Positions 51,052 to 60,543 are shown, counted from the first letter of the stretch. The stretch is 64,000 nt of DNA from Mycobacterium aquaticum (GCF_002086485.1 NZ_MVHF01000005.1:1-64000), one strand, 5' to 3'. The notes: generated by a model not told the origin, from the sequence alone. Numbers and translations are program-made.

Positions 51052-52293
51052 TCAGCGGTCGGGCAGTGCGTGCTCGACGATGGGGCGGCGCGGGTGCGGC
51101 TCGCGGACACCGCGTTTGGCCGCCAGGTAGACCTGGGCGGTCTCGGCGGCCACGGTGTGCCAGTCGAAATCGGAGGTCAGCCGGTCGCGCGCGGCGATCG
51201 CCCGGACCTGCGCAGCGTCGGGATCGTCGAGCACAGCGCGGACCGCGGCGGCCAGCCCGGCCACGTCCCGCGGCACGAACGACACCCCCGTCTGCCCGTT
51301 GATCACGGCCTCGCCGAGACCGCCGACGTTGGAGGTGACCAGCGGGGTACCGGTGGCCGCGGCCTCCAGCGCCACGATGCCGAACGGTTCGTAGTGGCTG
51401 GGCAGCACGGCGGCATCGGCGTTGTGCAACGCGGCCACCAACTCGTCGTGGCCCAGCCGGCCGACGAATCGGGTGGCCTTGAGCACCTTGTGCTTTCGGG
51501 CCTCTTCGACGAGCCACTCCTGCTGGGTGCCGTCCCCGGCGATGGTCAGCGTGGTGCCAGGATGTGCCCGCCGGATCCGGGGCAGGGCGGCGATCGCGTC
51601 GTGCACGCCTTTCTCGTACTCCAGGCGGCCCACGTAGAGCAACTGAGCCGGGCCCCTTCGGGGCCGACGCCGCGCGAACGGCCACAGTGCGGCGTCGATA
51701 CCGTTGCGGATCACCCGAGTCTCGGCCAAGCCGGGCCCGAACAGTTCGGTGATCTCGTCGCTCATCGACGCCGAACACGTGATGAGCGAATCGGATTCAC
51801 GCACCAGCCAGGACTCCGCGGCGTGCACCTGGCGGCTGATCCGGCCCGACACCCAGCCGGAATGCCTGCCTGCCTCGGTGGCATGGATGGTGGAAACCAG
51901 TGGCACATCGAAGTATTCGGCCAGTGCGATGGATGGGTGCGCGACCAGCCAGTCGTGGGCGTGTACCAGGTCCGGTTGCCAGGGGCCGCCCGCGTCGTCT
52001 TTGATGCGCAGGCCTGCGCGGACCATGGCATGGCCCATCGCCAGCGTCCACGCCATCATGTCGGTCCCGAAGTCGAATTCGTGTGGATCCTGGGCGGCGG
52101 CGACGACGCGGACACCTTCGCTGATCTCGTCGGTCGACGGATGCGTGCTCGGGTCGGTGTCAGACGGTCGCCGGCTCAGCACGACGACTTCGTGACCGGC
52201 CGCCACCAGAGCGGTGGCCAGGTGATGCACATGCCTGCCGAGGCCGCCGACGACCACGGGCGGGTATTCCCACGACACCATCAGGATTTTCAT
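51052..52293 (-). CDS. Alpha-1,4-glucosyltransferase GT4 (Rv3032-like)
   Basis: 413 aa. GT-B glycosyltransferase with N-terminal SWEYPPVVVGGLGRHVHHL, VHAHDWLVAHPSIALAEYF, HATEAGRHSGWVSG, and the nucleotide-sugar E-x7-E motif HYEPFGIVALEAAATG. Rv3032 elongates alpha-1,4-glucan in methylglucose lipopolysaccharide (MGLP) and glycogen/capsular glucan. ATG 52293 matches the family N-terminus; ATG 52323 would overlap the upstream stop (ATGA) and add 10 residues. Confidence 0.93.
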   Translation of the reverse strand: MKILMVSWEYPPVVVGGLGRHVHHLATALVAAGHEVVVLSRRPSDTDPSTHPSTDEISEGVRVVAAAQDPHEFDFGTDMMAWTLAMGHAMVRAGLRIKDDAGGPWQPDLVHAHDWLVAHPSIALAEYFDVPLVSTIHATEAGRHSGWVSGRISRQVHAAESWLVRESDSLITCSASMSDEITELFGPGLAETRVIRNGIDAALWPFARRRPRRGPAQLLYVGRLEYEKGVHDAIAALPRIRRAHPGTTLTIAGDGTQQEWLVEEARKHKVLKATRFVGRLGHDELVAALHNADAAVLPSHYEPFGIVALEAAATGTPLVTSNVGGLGEAVINGQTGVSFVPRDVAGLAAAVRAVLDDPDAAQVRAIAARDRLTSDFDWHTVAAETAQVYLAAKRGVREPHPRRPIVEHALPDR

Positions 52294-52319
52294 GGTTGTG
52301 CGCTTTCTCCGCGGGGTGG

Positions 52320-53864
52320 TCATCTGGGGAGCCTGCGGGCGTCCAGCGCGCCGAACAAGCCATCGGCCTTGTTCCAGCCGTCGGCCAAACGCTGCGCGTG
52401 TTCGCCACGGCCCGACGCCAGCGCATCACAGATCTCACGCGTCGCGTGGGCGTGCAGGTGTGCGCGGTACCGCGCGTAGTCGGCCGCGGAGTCTTTGCTG
52501 ACCATGAACGGCCAGTCGCTGGATACCGTCAGGAGGGTCTCGCGCAGAATCTGGTCGGCGACGTGATCGCGTGGCGTGGGGGAGCCCACCGCGGCGTTCT
52601 GGGTGAGCGCCTTGTCCACGGTGCTCAGCGCGGTGTCGACGACCTCGGCGTTGAGCTGGACCAGGTCGCTGACTTTCTCGCCGTTCCAGACCTGCCAGTC
52701 CTTGCCCGAACCCCATGAGCTGGGCGGCAATTCGACCGGAGCACCGACGAATCCGTCGGCCTTGGCGTCGGCGAGGGTGCCCACGCGCACGCCCGCCTCG
52801 GGCAATGCGCGCAGCACGCGCCCGAGCCAGGTCGGACCCTCGTACCACCAGTGGCCGAACAACTCGGTGTCGAATGCCGCGACCACGTGGGCAGGCCGGC
52901 CGATGCGCTCGCTTTCACGGAGCAGCCGCCGCCGCACGACCGCGACGAAATCCGCGACGTGGTCGTCGATGGCACGGTCGGCACGCTGCGGGTCGTAAGG
53001 TGCCTTGTCCTCGGACGCCACGTTGCGTCCGGTGACCCGAGCCGGTTTGAGGCCTGTGGTGTGGTCGTAAGTGTGGAAGTCGCGGTAGGCGGCGTGGCCC
53101 GGGTAGCCGGACTTGGGGGACCACACGCGGTAGCTGACCTGCAGGTCGCGTCCGAAGGCGATGACGTCGGAATCTCCGACCGGGCGGCCCAGCGCGGTGT
53201 CACCGTGCAGGGACGGGCCGTCGACCATGAAATGGCCCACACCCGCTGCGGCATAACCGGTTTCCATACCCGGCGCATACGCGCATTCGGGCGCCCAGAT
53301 GCCGCGCGGCGTGTGAGCGAAGCGCGCGCGGGCATCGGCAAGGCCCTCCCGCAGCGCGAACTCGCGCAGTCGCGGGTTGAGCAGCGGCTGGAACGGGTGC
53401 GCCAGCGGGCCGCCGAGCAGTTCAATGGTGTCGGCGTCGATCAGCTCGCGCAACAGCGGGCCTGCGCCGTGCCGCCACCGGGTGGTGAAGTCCTCGACTG
53501 CCGCAGCGGCTTCGGCGTGTTCGCGAATCCCGAACTCGCGCAGCCCTTCCCGGTCGCGCAGCGTGGTGGCTTCCAGGGCCCGCAGCTGCCAGTTGGCCAG
53601 CCAGTGGTGCATACCCGTCAGGCAGTACGGGTCGTCGAGCTGTGCGGTGACCACCGGCGTCATGCCCAGCGTGATCAGGTGGCTGCGGTCTTCGGCGGCC
53701 AGGGTGCGCAGCACCCGCATCAGCGGCAGGTAAGCCGCCGACCACGATTGGTAGAGCCATTCTTCGCCCACCGGCCAGCGGCCGTGGTGGGCCAGCCATG
53801 GCAGATGTGTGTGCAGGACCAGGGTGAACAGCCCCGGCACCGGCTCGGCTGCCGGGGCACTCAC
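52320..53864 (-). CDS. GH57-family branching enzyme/glycoside hydrolase (Rv3031-like)
   Basis: 514 aa. GH57 layout: LVLHTHLPWLAHHGRW at the N-terminus, GGPLAHPFQPLL, the catalytic nucleophile Glu in GIWAPECAY, and the acid Asp in AAFDTELFGHWWYEGP, then a C-terminal helical domain with SSDWPFMVSKDSAADYA. Thought to branch the MGLP glucan. GTG 53864 overlaps the methyltransferase stop. Confidence 0.92.
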   Translation of the reverse strand: MSAPAAEPVPGLFTLVLHTHLPWLAHHGRWPVGEEWLYQSWSAAYLPLMRVLRTLAAEDRSHLITLGMTPVVTAQLDDPYCLTGMHHWLANWQLRALEATTLRDREGLREFGIREHAEAAAAVEDFTTRWRHGAGPLLRELIDADTIELLGGPLAHPFQPLLNPRLREFALREGLADARARFAHTPRGIWAPECAYAPGMETGYAAAGVGHFMVDGPSLHGDTALGRPVGDSDVIAFGRDLQVSYRVWSPKSGYPGHAAYRDFHTYDHTTGLKPARVTGRNVASEDKAPYDPQRADRAIDDHVADFVAVVRRRLLRESERIGRPAHVVAAFDTELFGHWWYEGPTWLGRVLRALPEAGVRVGTLADAKADGFVGAPVELPPSSWGSGKDWQVWNGEKVSDLVQLNAEVVDTALSTVDKALTQNAAVGSPTPRDHVADQILRETLLTVSSDWPFMVSKDSAADYARYRAHLHAHATREICDALASGRGEHAQRLADGWNKADGLFGALDARRLPR

Positions 53865-54634
53865 GGGCGCACCGCGATCGCGACGAGGTCGAGGCTGTCG
53901 TCGATGTTGCGTTCGGTGGCCGGGGTGATGTCGAAGTCGTCGGTGGACACCGCGGCGACGTCGGCGAGCAGCTGTTCGGGCCAGGGTGCGTCGGCCACCG
54001 CGCGGGCCACCTGGGCGTCGATGATGGACCCGCCGTGGCGGGCATCGAGCGAGGCCAGCCCGGCGCCGTGAAAGACCCCGGACACCTCTTCGATGCGGAA
54101 TCCGGCGTCGCTGAGCAGTTCGGTGAGCTCGGCGGCGTTGAGTTCGCGGGTGTGGAAGGGGTTGAGCGGGGTGTCGCGACCGGGGGAGAAGGTGATGCGG
54201 TTGGGGGTGGACACCAGGAACACGCCGCCGGGCCGCAGCACCCGGTAGCACTCGGCGACGAACTGTGCCTGGTCCCACAGGTGCTCGATGACCTGGAAGT
54301 TGACCACCACGTCGACCGAGCCGTCTGCCAGTGGTAGCTCGGCGAGGTTGCCGTGCCGGATGTCGACGCGGGGATAGCGGGCCCGCACGTGCGCGACCGT
54401 CGCTTCGTCGTAGTCCAGGCCGATGACCTTGCGGGCGACGCCGGCGATCAGGTCGGCGCCATATCCTTCGCCGCAGCCGGCCTCGAGCACGTCGCGCCCC
54501 GTACAGCGCTCGGCGAGCCGCTGGTAGACCACCTCGTGCCGACGGAACCAGTAGTTTTCCTCGGCCAAGCCGGGGACGGTCCGCTCGCCTGTCAGAGGGA
54601 GGGCGTCATCCGGACCGTCAACAAATGTGCTCAT
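53861..54634 (-). CDS. SAM-dependent methyltransferase, MGLP-linked (Rv3030-like)
   Basis: 257 aa with motif I VLEAGCGEGYGADLI near residue 48, VIGLDYDEATVAH, the DVVVNFQVIEHLWDQAQFV block and a later FLVSTPNRITFSPG. Rv3030 has been linked to methylation of glucose residues in MGLP. First gene of the three-gene coupled MGLP unit and divergent from the etf operon. Confidence 0.9.
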   Translation of the reverse strand: MSTFVDGPDDALPLTGERTVPGLAEENYWFRRHEVVYQRLAERCTGRDVLEAGCGEGYGADLIAGVARKVIGLDYDEATVAHVRARYPRVDIRHGNLAELPLADGSVDVVVNFQVIEHLWDQAQFVAECYRVLRPGGVFLVSTPNRITFSPGRDTPLNPFHTRELNAAELTELLSDAGFRIEEVSGVFHGAGLASLDARHGGSIIDAQVARAVADAPWPEQLLADVAAVSTDDFDITPATERNIDDSLDLVAIAVRP

Positions 54635-54762
54635 TGGAAGGCAGGCTAACCCAGTCGACCGGTTGGTGGCCTACTCGCGAACGGTTCCCTGCTGCATGCG
54701 TGTGATAGGGGTCACTGCATACCTAGCGCGACCAGCTATGGTGTTCCTGCGAACTCCGTAAG

Positions 54763-54778
54763 TTACCGACTAGTAACA
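54763..54778. promoter_or_regulatory. Inverted repeat in the etf promoter region
   Basis: GTTAC-CGACTA-GTAAC: perfect 5-bp arms at 54763-54767 and 54774-54778, within a longer AGTTACCGACTAGTAACAT region. It lies about 70 bp before etfB and 130 bp from the divergent methyltransferase. The form fits a TetR-type operator; no regulator gene is adjacent. Confidence 0.4.
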
Positions 54779-54845
54779 TGGGGTAGTCGCAAAAGCGTAA
54801 ACGGTTGGCCGGCCCCCGGCCCCACTAGGAGGACGAACCAGAGTC

Positions 54846-55637
54846 ATGACGAACATTGTGGTCCTGATCAAACAGGTCCCAGATACTTGGTCGGAGCGCA
54901 AGCTGTCCGACGGCGATTTCACCCTTGACCGTGAGGCCGCCGACGCCGTGCTCGACGAGATCAACGAGCGCGCCGTCGAAGAGGCGCTGTTGATCAAGGA
55001 GCGCGAGGGCGGCGACAGCACCGTCACCGTGCTGACCGCCGGTCCCGAGCGCGCCACCGAGGCGATCCGCAAGGCCCTGTCCATGGGTGCCGACAAGGCC
55101 GTTCACCTCAAGGACGACGACCTGCACGGCTCCGACGTCATCCAGACGGCATGGGCGCTGGCCCGCGCGCTGGGCACCATCGAGGGCACCGAGCTGGTCA
55201 TCGCCGGTAACGAGGCCACCGACGGCGTCGGCGGCGCGGTGCCGGCCGTGATTGCCGAGTACCTGGGCCTGCCGCAGCTCACCCACGTGCGCAAGCTGAC
55301 TGTCGAAGACGGCAAGGTCACCGCCGAGCGCGAGACCGACGACGGTGTCTTCACGCTGGAAGCCCCCCTTCCCGCCGTGGTCAGCGTCAACGAGAAGATC
55401 AACGAGCCCCGCTTCCCGTCCTTCAAGGGCATCATGGCCGCGAAGAAGAAGGAAGTCACCGTGCTCACCCTCGCCGAGATCGGCGTCGAGGCCGACGAGG
55501 TCGGTGTCGCCAACGCCGGGTCCAAGGTGCTGTCTTCGACTCCGAAGCCGCCGAAGACCGCCGGCGAGAAGGTCACCGACGAGGGTGACGGCGGTACCAA
55601 GGTCGCCGATTACCTCGTGGCTCAGAAACTCATCTAG
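54846..55637 (+). CDS. fixA: Electron transfer flavoprotein beta subunit
   Basis: 263 aa (EtfB/FixA). Typical IVVLIKQVPDTW start, LDEINERAVEEALLIKE, the nucleotide-binding ATDGVGGAVPAVIAEYLGLPQLTHV segment near residues 125-150 and the C-terminal RFPSFKGIMAAKKKE arm that wraps the alpha subunit. Accepts electrons from acyl-CoA and other dehydrogenases and passes them to ETF:quinone oxidoreductase. AGGAGG lies upstream of the ATG. Corresponds to Rv3029c. Confidence 0.96.
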   Translation: MTNIVVLIKQVPDTWSERKLSDGDFTLDREAADAVLDEINERAVEEALLIKEREGGDSTVTVLTAGPERATEAIRKALSMGADKAVHLKDDDLHGSDVIQTAWALARALGTIEGTELVIAGNEATDGVGGAVPAVIAEYLGLPQLTHVRKLTVEDGKVTAERETDDGVFTLEAPLPAVVSVNEKINEPRFPSFKGIMAAKKKEVTVLTLAEIGVEADEVGVANAGSKVLSSTPKPPKTAGEKVTDEGDGGTKVADYLVAQKLI

Positions 55638-55689
55638 CAGTTGCTTCCATCGAATCTAACGAGACGCGAAAGACATAACGAGAAATCCC

Positions 55690-56646
55690 ATGGCTGAAGT
55701 ACTTGTGCTCGTCGAGCACTCCGAGGGTGCCCTGAAGAAGGTCACCGCCGAACTGATCACCGCTGCTCGCGTGCTGGGCGAGCCTGCTGCTGTCGTAGTG
55801 GGCAAACCGGGCACGGCAGCGCCGCTGGTGGACGGCCTCAAGGCCGCCGGCGCCGCCAAGATCTACGTCGCCGAGTCCGACGACGCCGAGAACTACCTGA
55901 TCACCCCGGTGGTCGACGTGCTCGCCGGCCTGGCCGAGTCGGCTGCGCCCGCAGGCGTGCTGATCGCCGCCAGCGCTGACGGCAAGGAGATCGCCGGACG
56001 GCTCGCGGCCCGCATCGGTTCCGGTCTGCTGGTCGACGTGATCGAGGTCAAGGAAGGCGCGGTGGGCATCCACAGCATCTTCGGTGGCGCGTTCACCGTC
56101 GAAGCCCAGGTCACCAGCGACACCCCGGTCATCACCGTGCGTCCCGGCTCGATCGAGGCCGCCCCCGCCGACGGCGCCGGTGAGGTCGTCAACGTCGAGG
56201 TTCCGGCTCAGGCCGAGAACGCCACCAAGATCACCAAGCGCGAGCCCGCCGTGGCCGGCGACCGTCCCGAACTCACAGAGGCCACTGTCGTGGTCGCCGG
56301 TGGTCGTGGCGTCGGCAGCGCGGAGAACTTCAGCATCGTCGAGGCACTCGCCGACTCGCTCGGCGGTGCTGTCGGTGCCTCGCGCGCCGCGGTCGACTCG
56401 GGCTACTACCCGGGCCAGTTCCAGGTCGGTCAGACCGGCAAGACCGTGTCGCCGCAGCTCTACATCGCGCTGGGCATCTCCGGGGCGATCCAGCACCGCG
56501 CAGGCATGCAGACGTCGAAGACGATCGTCGCGGTGAACAAGGACGAAGAGGCGCCGATCTTCGAGATCGCCGACCTCGGCATCGTCGGTGACCTGTTCAA
56601 GGTCACCCCGCAGCTCACCGAGGCCATCCAGGCTCGCAAGGGCTGA
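55690..56646 (+). CDS. fixB: Electron transfer flavoprotein alpha subunit
   Basis: 318 aa (EtfA/FixB). N-terminal domain [10 protein letters not shown] to about residue 190; C-terminal FAD domain with [54 protein letters not shown] and [24 protein letters not shown]. Follows fixA after 52 bp. A strong terminator follows. Confidence 0.96.
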   Translation: MAEVLVLVEHSEGALKKVTAELITAARVLGEPAAVVVGKPGTAAPLVDGLKAAGAAKIYVAESDDAENYLITPVVDVLAGLAESAAPAGVLIAASADGKEIAGRLAARIGSGLLVDVIEVKEGAVGIHSIFGGAFTVEAQVTSDTPVITVRPGSIEAAPADGAGEVVNVEVPAQAENATKITKREPAVAGDRPELTEATVVVAGGRGVGSAENFSIVEALADSLGGAVGASRAAVDSGYYPGQFQVGQTGKTVSPQLYIALGISGAIQHRAGMQTSKTIVAVNKDEEAPIFEIADLGIVGDLFKVTPQLTEAIQARKG

Positions 56647-56663
56647 CGTCCGAGTCATACGGC

Positions 56664-56694
56664 AAACCCCGGCGCATCCGATGCGCCGGGGTTT
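56664..56694 (+). terminator. Strong intrinsic terminator after fixB
   Basis: A perfect 14-bp stem (AAACCCCGGCGCAT / ATGCGCCGGGGTTT) with a 3-base loop CCG, immediately followed by T-rich TTCG TT. It ends the etf transcript 18 bp after the stop codon. It is the clearest terminator in the window. Confidence 0.9.
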
Positions 56695-56872
56695 TTCGTT
56701 GTGCGGGTTCTTCTGTCGCGGCACCGGCCAAACCACGAACTTTCCAGGGTTTCAATCTGCCCGTGTGCTGACAGGCTGGATGTCGTGACCGGGTCGCGCA
56801 CGATTGCGGCCGCGAGGTGTTCGGGTGGATCCTCGCCATGGCGAGGCCACGCCAGAGAAAGGTGTTCGCACA

Positions 56873-57607
56873 ATGAAAATCACAGTGATCGGGGCCAGTG
56901 GCCAGATCGGTTCGCGGGTCGTGCGGTTGCTCACCGAAGCCGGGCACGACGTGGTCGCTGCCTCCCTGTCGTCGGGCGCCAACGTCGTCACCGGTGAGGG
57001 GTTGGTGGCGGCGCTCAGCGGCGCCGAGGTGCTCGTCGACGTCGTCAACTCGCCGTCGTTCGACGACGGGCCGGTGATGGACTTCTTCACCGCGTCCGCG
57101 CGGAACTTGACCGCCGCCGCGCAGGAGACCGGCGTCGGGAACTACGTCGCACTGTCCATCGTCGGGGCCGACGGGCTGCCCGACAGCGGGTATATGCGGG
57201 CCAAGGTGGCCCAGGAGAAGATCATCACCGAATCCGGTCTGCCGTACACGATCGTGCGCGCCACCCAGTTCCAGGAGTTCGCCGAGGCCATCACCGACAC
57301 CCTGGTGGTCGGGGACGAGGTGCGCGTGCCCGACGCCCGGATCCAGCTGATCGCGGTCGACGACGTCGCCGCCGAGGTGGCCAAGGCGGCCCAGGCCGCG
57401 CCGCGGGGCGGAATCGTCAACATCGGCGGACCCGAGAAGCTGTCGTTCGCGGACATGGCCCGTGCGGTACTGGCCAAGCGCGGTGACGACAAGCCGGTGG
57501 TGATCGACCCGCAGGCCAGGTACTTCGGTACGGCCGTCGACGACAACAGCCTGGTCACCGGCGACGACGGGATCCTCGGCGAAACCCACTGGCTCGCGGC
57601 GCGCTGA
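56873..57607 (+). CDS. NmrA/NAD(P)-binding SDR-like protein
   Basis: 244 aa. Rossmann start KITVIGASGQIGSRVVRLL, then a NAD(P)H-binding domain with LSGAEVLVDVVNSPSFDD, VALSIVGADGLPDSGYMRAKVAQE (an atypical SDR Y-x3-K) and PYTIVRATQFQEFAEAI. Relatives act as redox sensors or quinone reductases. AAAGG precedes ATG 56873. First of three tightly linked genes with a cupin and a nitroreductase-like protein. Confidence 0.85.
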   Translation: MKITVIGASGQIGSRVVRLLTEAGHDVVAASLSSGANVVTGEGLVAALSGAEVLVDVVNSPSFDDGPVMDFFTASARNLTAAAQETGVGNYVALSIVGADGLPDSGYMRAKVAQEKIITESGLPYTIVRATQFQEFAEAITDTLVVGDEVRVPDARIQLIAVDDVAAEVAKAAQAAPRGGIVNIGGPEKLSFADMARAVLAKRGDDKPVVIDPQARYFGTAVDDNSLVTGDDGILGETHWLAAR

Positions 57608-57608
57608 C

Positions 57609-58019
57609 ATGACCATTTCCGCAGAGCGCGAAAAAGCGCTGCGCGATGCCATGACTGTGATCCAGACCGTCACGCCGCCGTTCATCCCGGCCGATGCCGA
57701 GGTGATGACGACCATCATCGAGTGGCCCGCGGGGTCACCCGGCGCGCCGCCGCACCGTCATCCCGCCGGACCCGCGTTCGGCTATGTGCTCGAAGGGGAG
57801 ATGCTCTTCGAACTGGAGGGCGAGGCGCCTCGGGTGGTCAAGGCGGGGGAGGCGTTCTGGGAGCCCGGCGGTGACGTCATCCACTACTCCGACGCCAACA
57901 ATCGCGACGACCTACCGCTACGCTTCTTGGTCAACATGCTGTGCGTGCCCGGCCAACCGATGCTCGTCGTCGTCGACGACGACGAACTCGAGGCCCGTAA
58001 GGACCGACGAGTCCGCTGA
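57609..58019 (+). CDS. Cupin-domain protein
   Basis: 136-aa single cupin. Motif 1 PPHRHPAGPAFGYVLEGEMLFELEGE supplies His ligands and E near residues 46-70; motif 2 PGGDVIHYSDA supplies the last His. Starts 1 bp after the NmrA-like gene and overlaps the next start by one base. Could be a metal-dependent oxygenase/isomerase or a binding protein; no specific reaction can be assigned. Confidence 0.85.
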   Translation: MTISAEREKALRDAMTVIQTVTPPFIPADAEVMTTIIEWPAGSPGAPPHRHPAGPAFGYVLEGEMLFELEGEAPRVVKAGEAFWEPGGDVIHYSDANNRDDLPLRFLVNMLCVPGQPMLVVVDDDELEARKDRRVR

Positions 58020-58678
58020 TGGCCGAGTTCTCCGACGTCGTCCGGTCGCGGCGGTCATCGCGAATGTTCTTGCCGGACAAGCCTGTTCCACGGGAGCTAC
58101 TCGATGAGGCGCTCGCCCTGGCGATGCGGGCGCCGTCGAACTCCAACACCCAGCCGTGGCATGTCTTCTTCGCCACCGGTGAGCGGCGCGTCCGGTTGGT
58201 CGACGCGCTGCTCACCGCGGTCGAGGCAGCACCTCCGGCGATAGGTTCCGCGGGTCTGCCCCCGCAGTTCGCCAACCTGCGCCGAGAGACCGGGGCCCTG
58301 GTGTACGGGGCCATGGGGATCGCCCGTGACGACGCTGCCGGCCGCTGGGCAGCGCAGCGGCACAACTGGGAGTTCTTCAAGGCACCGGTGGCCGGGCGGG
58401 TGTGCATGCACCGCGATTTCGGCAATGTGGACGCGATGGGCGTCGGGATGTTCCTGCAGACCCTGCTGCTGGCGTTGAACGAACGGGGAATCGGCAGTTG
58501 CGTGCAGGTGTCGATCTCGTTCTATCCCGACGTGCTGCGTGAACAACTCGGCATCCCAACCGATCTGACGATCCTGTGCGGGCTCTCGATCGGCTACGCC
58601 GACGAGGCATTTGCGGCCAACCACCTGGACACACCGCGCAATCCGATCAGTGAGAACGTGGTGTTTCTCGACGACTGA
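58019..58678 (+). CDS. Nitroreductase-family FMN protein
   Basis: 219 aa. FMN contacts SRRSSRMF near residue 10 and APSNSNTQPWHVFF near 40, later CVQVSISFYPDVLREQLGIP and LCGLSIGYAD. NAD(P)H-dependent reduction of nitro, quinone or related compounds is the usual role. With the NmrA-like and cupin genes it forms a small redox operon that I recall as absent between fixAB and Rv3027c in M. tuberculosis. Confidence 0.88.
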   Translation: MAEFSDVVRSRRSSRMFLPDKPVPRELLDEALALAMRAPSNSNTQPWHVFFATGERRVRLVDALLTAVEAAPPAIGSAGLPPQFANLRRETGALVYGAMGIARDDAAGRWAAQRHNWEFFKAPVAGRVCMHRDFGNVDAMGVGMFLQTLLLALNERGIGSCVQVSISFYPDVLREQLGIPTDLTILCGLSIGYADEAFAANHLDTPRNPISENVVFLDD

Positions 58679-58766
58679 GCGGCCAGGCCAATTCGTCACC
58701 TAGCGATCACGGACATGTCACGCTGGCGACGCCATCCGGCGACCCGGCTGGGCGACCGTGCTGGTT

Positions 58767-59603
58767 ATGAGCACTTCATCTGTACTCATCGCCGCAGACC
58801 GTCCCACCCCGTCGGCGGATTCGCCGCGCTACTCGCTGTTGTTGTCCACCGATGCCGAGCTGATCGACGCAGCACAGCGGCTGCGCCACGATGTGTTCAC
58901 CGCCGAGCCGGGATTCGCGTTGGCCGGCGCGACCGACGGCCGGGACGCCGACCGCTTCGACGAGTACTGCGACCACCTGCTGGTGCAGGACGAGGACTCC
59001 GGAGAACTGGTCGGCTGCTACCGCATGCTGCCGCCGCCGGGTGCGATCGCCGCCGGCGGGCTCTACACCGCCACCGAATTCGACGTGACGGGTCTCGACG
59101 CGCTGCGCCCCTCGCTGGTGGAGATGGGCCGCGCGGTGGTACGCAACGACCACCGCAACGGTGCCGTTGTCCTGCTCATGTGGGCGGGCATCCTGGCCTA
59201 CCTGGACCGCTGCGGCTACGACTACGTCACCGGCTGTGTCTCGGTGCCGACGGCGGGCACCGCCGACGGCCCTCCTGGCACCCAGATCCGCGGCGTGCGC
59301 GACTTCGTGCGTCGCCGGCACGCCGCGCCGCAGGAGTTCACCGTGTACCCGTACCGGCCCGTCGTGCTGGACGGCAAGGGCCTCGACGACATCGACCCGC
59401 CGTCGCGGACCTCGGTGCCGCCGCTGATGCGGGGTTACCTGCGGCTGGGCGCGCAGGTGTGCGGGGAACCGGCCCACGACCCCGACTTCGGGGTGGGCGA
59501 CTTCCCGGCCCTGCTCGACAAGCGTCGGGCCGATGTCCGCTACCTCAAGCGCCTGCGTTCGGTGTCGGCCGCAGCCGATATGGCCGATGGGATGGGGACG
59601 TGA
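58767..59603 (+). CDS. GNAT acyltransferase (Rv3027c-like, OlsB/hemolysin-related)
   Basis: 278 aa from ATG 58767; GTG 58758 would add three residues. Contains the Acetyltransf_5 fold found in ornithine N-acyltransferase OlsB: RLRHDVFTAEPGFAL, DRFDEYCDHLLVQD, VGCYRMLPP, EMGRAVVRNDHRNGAVVLLMWAGIL, and YDYVTGCVSV. Linked by a GTGA overlap to the PlsC-type gene, which fits stepwise acylation of an aminolipid, as in OlsB-OlsA pairs. Confidence 0.85.
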   Translation: MSTSSVLIAADRPTPSADSPRYSLLLSTDAELIDAAQRLRHDVFTAEPGFALAGATDGRDADRFDEYCDHLLVQDEDSGELVGCYRMLPPPGAIAAGGLYTATEFDVTGLDALRPSLVEMGRAVVRNDHRNGAVVLLMWAGILAYLDRCGYDYVTGCVSVPTAGTADGPPGTQIRGVRDFVRRRHAAPQEFTVYPYRPVVLDGKGLDDIDPPSRTSVPPLMRGYLRLGAQVCGEPAHDPDFGVGDFPALLDKRRADVRYLKRLRSVSAAADMADGMGT

Positions 59604-60496
59604 GCACGCCGCCCCGGACGCGAGGAGGACAAACAGAGCCCCGGACGCGAGGAGGACAAACAGGGCCCTTCGAACACTCGTGGTTGCCCAAGGCCTCGTG
59701 TGATGCCAGCTGTGTGCACGCGGGCAGCGCCGACACCGGCCGTCGGCCGGTCGTGTGGGTGCGGACCACCGTGCGGGTAATCATGGCGGTGCTGTTGGTG
59801 CCCGGTCTGCCGTTGCTGGCGGTGCCGCTGCCGGGACGTTCGCACATCCAGCGGTTCTACTGCCGAATGATGCTGCGGTGCTTCGGGGTACGCATCAGTG
59901 TGTCGGGCGGGCCGATCCGCAACCTGCAGGGCGTGCTGGTGGTCAGTGGCCATGTGTCCTGGCTGGACATCTTCACCATCGGGGCGGTGCTGCCGGGGTC
60001 GTTCGTGGCCCGCGCCGACCTGATCGAGTGGCCCGCACTGGGCCGGCTGGCCCGCATCATGAAGGTCATCCCCATCGACCGGGGCAGCCTGCGCCGGCTG
60101 CCCGACGTCGTGGACGCCGTCGCGCAGCGCTTGACCGACGGCCACACCGTGGTGGCGTTCCCCGAGGGCACGACCTGGTGCGGGTTGGCCTACGGACAGT
60201 TCCGGCCGGCGATGTTCCAGGCCGCCATCGACGCGGCCCGGCCCGTGCAGCCGCTGCGGCTGACCTACCGGCACCGCGACGGCCGCCAGTCCACGGTTCC
60301 CGCGTTCGTCGGCGAGGACACCCTGCTGTCGTCGGTCCGGCGGGTCATCACCGCGCGTCGCACCGTGTGCCACGTGCACGTCTGTTCACTGCAGCTGCCC
60401 GGCGAGGACCGCCGTGATCTGGCCGGGCGGTGCGAAGCGGCAGCACGTCCCGAGCAGGCTCTGCCGAGCGCACCCGCCCACGCCCTGGTGGCCTGA
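59600..60496 (+). CDS. PlsC-type lysophospholipid acyltransferase (Rv3026c-like)
   Basis: 298 aa from GTG 59600. The catalytic H-x4-D motif is [13 protein letters not shown] near residue 113, with FPEGTTWCG near 190 and a hydrophobic segment at about 55-75. Acylates a lysolipid sn-2 or hydroxyl. Residues 1-50 are not conserved and hold a 27-bp tandem duplication giving PRTRGGQT twice; the real start could be later. Works with the GNAT gene upstream. Confidence 0.85.
   Translation: MSTPPRTRGGQTEPRTRGGQTGPFEHSWLPKASCDASCVHAGSADTGRRPVVWVRTTVRVIMAVLLVPGLPLLAVPLPGRSHIQRFYCRMMLRCFGVRISVSGGPIRNLQGVLVVSGHVSWLDIFTIGAVLPGSFVARADLIEWPALGRLARIMKVIPIDRGSLRRLPDVVDAVAQRLTDGHTVVAFPEGTTWCGLAYGQFRPAMFQAAIDAARPVQPLRLTYRHRDGRQSTVPAFVGEDTLLSSVRRVITARRTVCHVHVCSLQLPGEDRRDLAGRCEAAARPEQALPSAPAHALVA
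59611..59663 (+). repeat. Tandem 27-bp direct repeat in the plsC-like 5' end
   Basis: A 26-base unit beginning GCCCCGGACGCGAGGAGG and ending ACAAACAG occurs at 59611-59636 and again at 59638-59663, 27 bp apart, all 26 bases identical. Each copy contains a Shine-Dalgarno-like GAGGAGG. The period keeps the frame and duplicates nine residues. Confidence 0.85.
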
Positions 60497-60543
60497 CCGG
60501 CAATTCGGGGCGCTCACCGGGTGGCGGCTATCCTGGGAACGTT

